Positions 59,422 through 64,000 of a stretch of 64,000 nt of DNA are shown one piece after another. A program made the position numbers and the translations under genes. The notes below the pieces were generated by a model. The model saw only the letters and a list, made by a program, of their open reading frames with translations. It had not been told where the DNA came from and searched no databases. Numbering within the stretch: position 1 is the stretch's first letter; the number at the start of each line of letters is the position of its first letter. Source of the DNA: Aliidiomarina sanyensis (GTDB taxonomy: Bacteria > Pseudomonadota > Gammaproteobacteria > Enterobacterales > Alteromonadaceae); NCBI RefSeq assembly GCF_003987175.1, contig NZ_PIPM01000008.1, forward strand, positions 44,378 through 108,377, written 5' to 3'.

Positions 59422-60588
59422 TTAATTCTGAGCCGAGTGAGTTTCCATTAGTTCGATAAAATGATCGAACAATGGTGCTGCATCATGCGGGCCGGGGCTC
59501 GCTTCAGGATGCCCTTGGAAACTAAATGCGGGCAATGACGTGTGATGAATTCCTTGCAACGAACCATCAAACAATGATTTGTGCGTCGCTCTCAAGTGGC
59601 TTGGGAGACTGCTCTCCTCGACCGCAAACCCGTGATTTTGACTGGTAATCATCACCACATTTGAATCCAAGTCTTGCACCGGATGGTTTGCACCGTGATG
59701 ACCGAATTTCATTTTAGCCGTTTTCGCGCCAGCAGCGAGAGCAAGCAGCTGATGACCAAGACAGATCCCAAAAATGGGAAGCTTTTTCTCAAGGAAGACT
59801 TGAATCGCTTGAATTGCATAGTCACAGGGTGCAGGGTCGCCCGGTCCGTTTGATAAAAACACACCATCGGGATTGAGCGCCAACACCTCTTCTGCAGAAG
59901 TTTGGGCGGGAACGACGGTGACTTTACACGCACGGTCCACGAGCATCCGGAGGATGTTTTGCTTAACCCCAAAATCGTAGGCAACCACGTGGAAACGTGT
60001 CCCTTCTTTCACGGTATGCCCTGCTCCGAGCACCCAGGAACCTTCACGCCACGGATAGGTTGACTGACAGGTTGCGACTTTCGCGAGATCCATTCCTGCG
60101 AGTCCCGGAAACTCTTGTGCTGCCGCGAGGGCTTGCGCCACAGGCGCTTCTGAATCGGCAGAATACGTCATGATACAACCATTCTGGGCGCCCGTTTCGC
60201 GCAAGCGATTGGTTAATCGACGCGTGTCGATATCAGCAATTCCGAGAATATTTTGGCTTTTCAGAAAGTCACTTAACGATTGGGTGGAGCGGAAATTACT
60301 GGCTAACGGGGAGAGATCACGAATCACGAGGCCTTTTGCCCAGATTTTGGAAGACTCGCTGTCCTCCGGATTTGTTCCGTAATTGCCAATGTGGGGATAA
60401 GTGAGAGTAACGATCTGTTCTGCGTAAGAGGGGTCTGTCAAAATTTCCTGGTAACCGGTCATTGCTGTATTAAAAACAACTTCACCAACGGCTTGGCCTT
60501 CTGCACCGATTGCGATGCCGTGAAAAACAGTGCCGTCAGCGAGGACCAGGACCGCTCTGGTTGCGGTTTTTCTCGCCGAAATACTCAA
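59422..60588 (-). CDS. carA: Carbamoyl-phosphate synthase small subunit
   Basis: 388 residues from a TTG at 60588 with GGAGG (60594-60598) 5 bases upstream. The frame opens to 60618, but that start overlaps the terminator hairpin. The N-terminal CarA domain is followed by a class I glutamine amidotransferase with the nucleophile Cys in [13 protein letters not shown] and the His/Glu pair in GHPEASPGP. It supplies ammonia from glutamine to CarB. A leader peptide and terminator precede it. Confidence 0.96.
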   Translation of the reverse strand: MSISARKTATRAVLVLADGTVFHGIAIGAEGQAVGEVVFNTAMTGYQEILTDPSYAEQIVTLTYPHIGNYGTNPEDSESSKIWAKGLVIRDLSPLASNFRSTQSLSDFLKSQNILGIADIDTRRLTNRLRETGAQNGCIMTYSADSEAPVAQALAAAQEFPGLAGMDLAKVATCQSTYPWREGSWVLGAGHTVKEGTRFHVVAYDFGVKQNILRMLVDRACKVTVVPAQTSAEEVLALNPDGVFLSNGPGDPAPCDYAIQAIQVFLEKKLPIFGICLGHQLLALAAGAKTAKMKFGHHGANHPVQDLDSNVVMITSQNHGFAVEESSLPSHLRATHKSLFDGSLQGIHHTSLPAFSFQGHPEASPGPHDAAPLFDHFIELMETHSAQN

Positions 60589-60604
60589 GGGTACCTCCGA
60601 ACAT

Positions 60605-60637
60605 AAAAAAACGGGCAAGTGATTGGCTACTTCCCCG
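60605..60637 (-). terminator. Terminator hairpin in the carA leader (putative attenuator)
   Basis: On the minus strand CGGGGAAGT pairs with ACTTGCCCG (one mismatch) across an 8-base loop, followed by seven T. The hairpin ends about 7 bases before the carA GGAGG. It could be either the end of dapB transcripts or an attenuator for carA. Confidence 0.6.
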
Positions 60638-60653
60638 CTTTACACCGAATCAT
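60627..60653 (-). CDS. Putative carA leader peptide MIRCKAGK
   Basis: A nine-codon ORF including the stop (ATG at 60653, TAG at 60629-60627) with AGAGAG about 6 bases upstream. The last codons and the stop lie inside the 5' arm and loop of the terminator hairpin. A ribosome reaching the stop would block hairpin formation. It is too short for homology, so its reality rests on position. Confidence 0.4.
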   Translation of the reverse strand: MIRCKAGK

Positions 60654-60707
60654 GCACAGCTCTCTTCAGAGGCTGCACCTGTGCTTGCCGGCGTTCGGCA
60701 AATTGGC

Positions 60708-60736
60708 GATATATTACAGAAAATCGGACTATGCGT
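60708..60736 (-). promoter_or_regulatory. Possible carAB promoter inside the end of dapB
   Basis: On the minus strand TGGACG, 17 bases and TAATAT form a moderate sigma-70 promoter. It overlaps the last codons of dapB and would give a leader of about 110 bases before carA. Confidence 0.4.
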
Positions 60737-61544
60737 CCAGACCAAGGGCATCCTTCATCGTATAAAATCCTGCAGTTTTTTGTTCGGCAAGCCAACACGC
60801 AGCTCGCACAGCCCCCTCCGCAAAGGTGCTGCGTTTCGCGACCCGATGGGTCAATTCCAATCGCTCGCCACCGACCATCAAATATACTGTGTGCTCACCT
60901 ACGATATCCCCCCCGCGTAAGGTAGCGAAGCCGATACTTCCTTGCTCATAGCGATGCTCCGGCGCATTTCGGTTCATTTCCGCAACATCCGCAAGACGCT
61001 GGCCACGCCCTCGTGCAGCGGCCTCTCCCAATAGCAATGCGGTTCCCGATGGTGCATCGAGCTTACGGGTGTGGTGGGCTTCGAGAATCTCGATATCAGC
61101 CGTCCTTCCGAGAACACGGGCCGCCTTCTCGGTCAGGGCGCTCAAGAGATTGATTCCAACACTCGTGTTCGCTGCATAGAGTAATGGAATATGCCGAGCA
61201 AGCTCGGTCATTTGTTGCTGCTGTAACGCGCTTAATCCTGTGACACACAGGACAACAGGCCGCCCAGCGGCACGATAGTCTTTAAAGCGCTCCTCAAGCC
61301 CATCTGTAAGTCCAAAATCGATAATCACATCGGCCTGAGACCATGCTTCAGTCGATGCGCTGACAAGAATTTTATTTTCCTTACCATTAGCGAGAATACC
61401 GCTGTCTTGCGCAAGATGGCGTGAATCTGCGTGTGTCCATGCAAATGAAAGCGCTGCCGAATCGTGTGCCTGTAGCAGCGTTACCACTTCCTTGCCCATC
61501 CGACCGGTCGCACCGACCAGTCCGACTTTTATTTTTGTCGTCAT
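60729..61544 (-). CDS. dapB: 4-hydroxy-tetrahydrodipicolinate reductase
   Basis: 271 residues. NAD(P)H-dependent reduction in lysine and diaminopimelate synthesis. GLVGATGRMGKEV at residue 8 is the nucleotide-binding loop, and EAHHTRKLDAPSGTAL contains the catalytic His and Lys. Its start overlaps the end of the symporter gene by 4 bases. dapB before carA is common in pseudomonad-like genomes. Confidence 0.96.
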   Translation of the reverse strand: MTTKIKVGLVGATGRMGKEVVTLLQAHDSAALSFAWTHADSRHLAQDSGILANGKENKILVSASTEAWSQADVIIDFGLTDGLEERFKDYRAAGRPVVLCVTGLSALQQQQMTELARHIPLLYAANTSVGINLLSALTEKAARVLGRTADIEILEAHHTRKLDAPSGTALLLGEAAARGRGQRLADVAEMNRNAPEHRYEQGSIGFATLRGGDIVGEHTVYLMVGGERLELTHRVAKRSTFAEGAVRAACWLAEQKTAGFYTMKDALGLDA

Positions 61545-62824
61545 ACGTTTCTCATTTCTATTGGTTGCGGCGTCGCGCTGTGGTCTTCGAACTCACCGCG
61601 CATTCCGGCTGCCAGTTTCTCTTGATCCACCATCCCTTCCGATTGTGCGACCACTAAAGAAACAGTCATATCACCAGTCACGTTAGTTGCTGTTCGCATC
61701 ATATCAATAATTCGGTCGACTGCAGCAATAAATGCAATCCCTTCCAGCGGCAGTCCAACTGCGGAGAGCGTTACCGTCAACATAACCATGGCCGAGCCGG
61801 GTACCCCTGCGGTTCCAATTGAGGCCAACGTCGCAGTCATCATAATGATTGCATACTCTGTCACGCCAAGCGGGATGCCATACAGGTGTGCAATAAAAAT
61901 TGCCGCGATTGCGGGATAAATTCCGCCACATCCATCCATATTGATCGTAGCACCCAGCGGGAGTGAGAAACTTGCATATTCCTTGTGAACACCCAAGCGC
62001 TCAGTCGTCGTCTTTAACGTCGACGGCAAGGTTCCAAAACTGCTTGATGTGGAATAGGCAATCAGCTGAGTCGGGAAAATTGCTCGAAAAAATTGCCAAG
62101 GACGTACTTTAGCCCCCAACCGAACCAAACCGCCATAGACGAAGATAATGTGAATCAAGCAAGCCACATAAATCGCCGCAATAAACTTTCCAAGTGGGAG
62201 TAGCATTTCAAGACCATGGGTTCCAACAACCCAGGCCATCAAACCAAACACACCGATTGGCGTTAACTCGAGTACATAGCGAGTGATTTGATACATGACT
62301 TCCGCTCCAGCTTGGAAAAAGTCACGTACGGGCGCGGCTTTCTCTTTCAAGGCGTTCAGTGCCAATGCGAGCACCACAGAGAACGTGATGATCTGCAACA
62401 CGTTCCCCTCGACCAAGGCGGCGAACGGATTGGTTGGAATCACCGAAAGGAGAACCTGCGAAACCGGAGGGATATCTCGCTCGCGGACCTCGCCCGCTGT
62501 GAGTTCAACCGCTGGTGCAAGATCCCATAGGGTGGCAACCGTTAAGCCAATAGCACTGGCAATAAATGCTGTCACTAAAAACAGGCCCACGGTCTTGCCC
62601 GCTAACACACCTAATCTCGACTGGGTCTGCATACTGGTGATGCTCGAGACGATCGCGAACAAAATCAGTGGCGCAACTAACATTTGAATGGCGCGGATAA
62701 ACAACTGCCCTAATGGCTGCATTGCAACGGCCACATCAGCCGCAACAACGCCTAATAAACCACCAAGAATGAAGGCACCGAGGACTCGTTGCCAAAATGG
62801 AATGCGGAACCAAGCTTGAAACAT
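61541..62824 (-). CDS. Dicarboxylate/amino acid:cation symporter (DAACS family)
   Basis: 427 residues from the ATG at 62824, with AAGGG 6 bases upstream (a TTG lies two codons earlier). Eight or more helices are present, with the family re-entrant motifs SSSFGTLPSTLKTT and TINMDGCGG. These proteins take up glutamate, aspartate or C4-dicarboxylates with sodium or protons. The exact substrate is not clear. Its last bases overlap dapB. Confidence 0.93.
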   Translation of the reverse strand: MFQAWFRIPFWQRVLGAFILGGLLGVVAADVAVAMQPLGQLFIRAIQMLVAPLILFAIVSSITSMQTQSRLGVLAGKTVGLFLVTAFIASAIGLTVATLWDLAPAVELTAGEVRERDIPPVSQVLLSVIPTNPFAALVEGNVLQIITFSVVLALALNALKEKAAPVRDFFQAGAEVMYQITRYVLELTPIGVFGLMAWVVGTHGLEMLLPLGKFIAAIYVACLIHIIFVYGGLVRLGAKVRPWQFFRAIFPTQLIAYSTSSSFGTLPSTLKTTTERLGVHKEYASFSLPLGATINMDGCGGIYPAIAAIFIAHLYGIPLGVTEYAIIMMTATLASIGTAGVPGSAMVMLTVTLSAVGLPLEGIAFIAAVDRIIDMMRTATNVTGDMTVSLVVAQSEGMVDQEKLAAGMRGEFEDHSATPQPIEMRNV

Positions 62825-62881
62825 GTACAACCCTTTTTGTATTTGGCGTCAGCAGCTTCCCTGTGGACGTTCGCCGCACAC

Positions 62882-62926
62882 AAAAAAACCGCCACTTTGT
62901 CATAGTTCAACAAAGTAACGGTTTTC
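62882..62926 (-). terminator. Terminator of the M48 peptidase gene
   Basis: On the minus strand AAAACCG..ACTTTGT pairs with ACAAAGT..CGGTTTT with a small internal bulge and is followed by a run of seven T. It lies between the M48 gene and the symporter. Confidence 0.8.
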
Positions 62927-62974
62927 CTTCAAGAATGGTTCGTTCTGACTTAGAACGAAACGCACTAGATGGCG

Positions 62975-63811
62975 TTAACTACCTGAGGGCCGGTCAAGTT
63001 TTGCCGGCCGTGGGCAGTTAGCCGGCCCATGACTCGCTAAGCGCGCTTCATACAGTGGCATTACTTCAGGTAATTGTCGCGTTAAGGCGCGGATCCGCGT
63101 TTGTGGTGAGGGATGCGTCGAGAGTAACTCTGGGGGTGAACTGCCCGCATCTCGGGACATATTCTCCCACAGCTTTGGTGCTTCACGAGGATCGAAGCCT
63201 GCTCGAGCCATCAGGTCCATTCCGATTTCATCCGCCTCAGATTCATGGGTTCGGCTGTAGGGCAGCATCACACCGATCTGCGCACCAAGGCCTAAGCCCG
63301 CCATAATCATGGCCCGTTGTTGAGGGGTCCGGTCTGAAAACGCAATATCCGCACCTATCAAAGCTCCGGAAATCAACAGATTCGTTGAGAGACGCTCACT
63401 GCTATGGTCCGCAATGACGTGGCCTACTTCATGCCCCATGACGGCAGCAAGCTGGTGCTCATTTTCTGCAACCCGCATAATTCCCGTGTAAAACCCCATG
63501 TAGCCACCGGGCAAGGCGAATGCATTCACGGTATCCGATTCAAATACCGCCACCTCCCATTCACGCCCTTGAAATTGCTCCGGTAAGACGGCCACGATCG
63601 CATCAGCAAGACATTGCGCATAAGCATTAAGCTCACGATCATCGGAAACACGCTCTTGCTGCTTTATTTCCGCAAACGATTGCGCGCCAAGACTATTCAA
63701 TGCACTCCCAGAAAACAGATTCAACTGAGAACGTCCCGTCGGGGATGTTGTACAGGCCACGATTAAACTCGCGACCACTGCCGCCAACGTAAATTTAAGA
63801 AGTCGCTTCAT
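62975..63811 (-). CDS. M48 family metallopeptidase lipoprotein
   Basis: 278 residues from the ATG at 63811, with GGAG 5 bases upstream (the frame begins at 63838). Lipobox LIVAC predicts lipidation near residue 20. The zinc motif HEVGH and the downstream Glu in ESEADEIGMDLMARAGFDP are M48 hallmarks. E. coli LoiP/BepA-type proteases of this family act in the periplasm on outer-membrane protein quality control. The C-terminal STHPSPQTRI is typical. Confidence 0.92.
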   Translation of the reverse strand: MKRLLKFTLAAVVASLIVACTTSPTGRSQLNLFSGSALNSLGAQSFAEIKQQERVSDDRELNAYAQCLADAIVAVLPEQFQGREWEVAVFESDTVNAFALPGGYMGFYTGIMRVAENEHQLAAVMGHEVGHVIADHSSERLSTNLLISGALIGADIAFSDRTPQQRAMIMAGLGLGAQIGVMLPYSRTHESEADEIGMDLMARAGFDPREAPKLWENMSRDAGSSPPELLSTHPSPQTRIRALTRQLPEVMPLYEARLASHGPANCPRPAKLDRPSGS

Positions 63812-63838
63812 AGATACTCCATCCGTTTGATATCGCAC

Positions 63839-63983
63839 TAAAGTATAGACCGAAGTTGCAAAAATGCGTTCATCCTGAATTCAGATAATAACCGCAACAC
63901 TCATGTAATGGGATAGGTCGAAAGGAGGTCAGCTACCGACATGTGGTAGTCTTACTTTTCGACCAAAAAAAGTGAGTTCCAAC
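63839..63983. other. Intergenic region with nested inverted repeat
   Basis: 145 bases between the divergent M48 gene and the right-edge ORF. The minus strand has TATACT (63842-63847) as a -10 candidate for the M48 gene. The nested inverted repeat at about 63919-63963 and an AAGGAGG at 63922-63928 with no start codon nearby are the only other structures seen. Confidence 0.4.
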
Positions 63984-64000
63984 ATGAGTTATCGGCAGCT
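63984..64000 (+). CDS. Start of an unidentified gene, possibly IS30-type transposase (partial)
   Basis: Only MSYRQ plus a partial codon for Leu are inside the window. This beginning is shared by many IS30-family transposases, but six residues cannot establish it. Upstream (63920-63962) there is a nested inverted repeat (GTCGAAA...TTTTCGAC around CTACC...GGTAG) that could be an element end or an operator. Confidence 0.3.

Overview
The window is a chromosomal segment of a free-living gammaproteobacterium. The order dapB-carA-carB-greA, ftsH-folP-glmM-tpiA-secG-tRNA-Leu-tRNA-fMet-rimP-nusA-infB-rbfA-truB-rpsO-pnp-nlpI, together with dacA-dat-ybeD-lipB-lipA, resembles the Oceanospirillales/Pseudomonadales layout. 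The genus cannot be named from sequence reading alone. Almost all of the window is conserved housekeeping DNA with few mobile traces. A possible insertion sequence begins only at the very right edge.

Layout from left to right. (1) 1-8.4 kb: the end of a flavin/NAD oxidoreductase, a 31-residue membrane microprotein, a DUF6644/DUF6152 pair, rplY-pth-ychF, and a tight four-gene minus-strand operon of unknown purpose. That operon encodes an exported blue-copper-like protein, a GGDEF-EAL membrane sensor, a DUF3034 outer-membrane-like protein and an exported truncated globin. (2) 8.6-13.8 kb: fumC, a short-chain dehydrogenase, a five-tRNA cluster (Met, Leu, Gln, Gln, Leu) with a strong stringent-type promoter, ubiF, and an EamA permease that seems to start at a CTG codon. 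(3) 13.9-34.3 kb: the miaB-ybeZ-ybeY-corC-lnt block, leuS-lptE-holA-nadD-rsfS-rlmH, the elongasome genes mrdA-mrdB with mltB, rlpA and dacA, then dat-ybeD-lipB-lipA. (4) 34.4-37.8 kb: a secreted S9D-type serine peptidase and an orphan membrane-anchored zinc metalloprotease. (5) 37.8-54.3 kb, minus strand: nlpI, pnp, rpsO, truB, rbfA, infB, nusA, rimP, two tRNAs, secG, tpiA, glmM, folP, ftsH and rlmE. (6) 54.4-64 kb: yhbY, a small divergent phage-type CI/Ner-like regulator pair with an operator array, then greA, carB, carA, dapB, a dicarboxylate symporter and an M48 lipoprotein protease.

The genes form functional sets. One is translation and RNA decay (rimP to pnp). Another is cell elongation and peptidoglycan turnover (mrdA, mrdB, mltB, rlpA, dacA, dat, nlpI, glmM). 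Others are lipoate synthesis (lipB, lipA), lipoprotein and LPS biogenesis (lnt, lptE), and carbamoyl phosphate and lysine precursors (carAB, dapB). The regions least explained by known biology are the copper/c-di-GMP/globin operon, the stranded CI/Ner-like switch between yhbY and greA, and the DUF6152/DUF6644 pair. A leader peptide and terminator in front of carA looks like an attenuator, and a hairpin in front of the S9D peptidase contains that gene's ribosome binding site.
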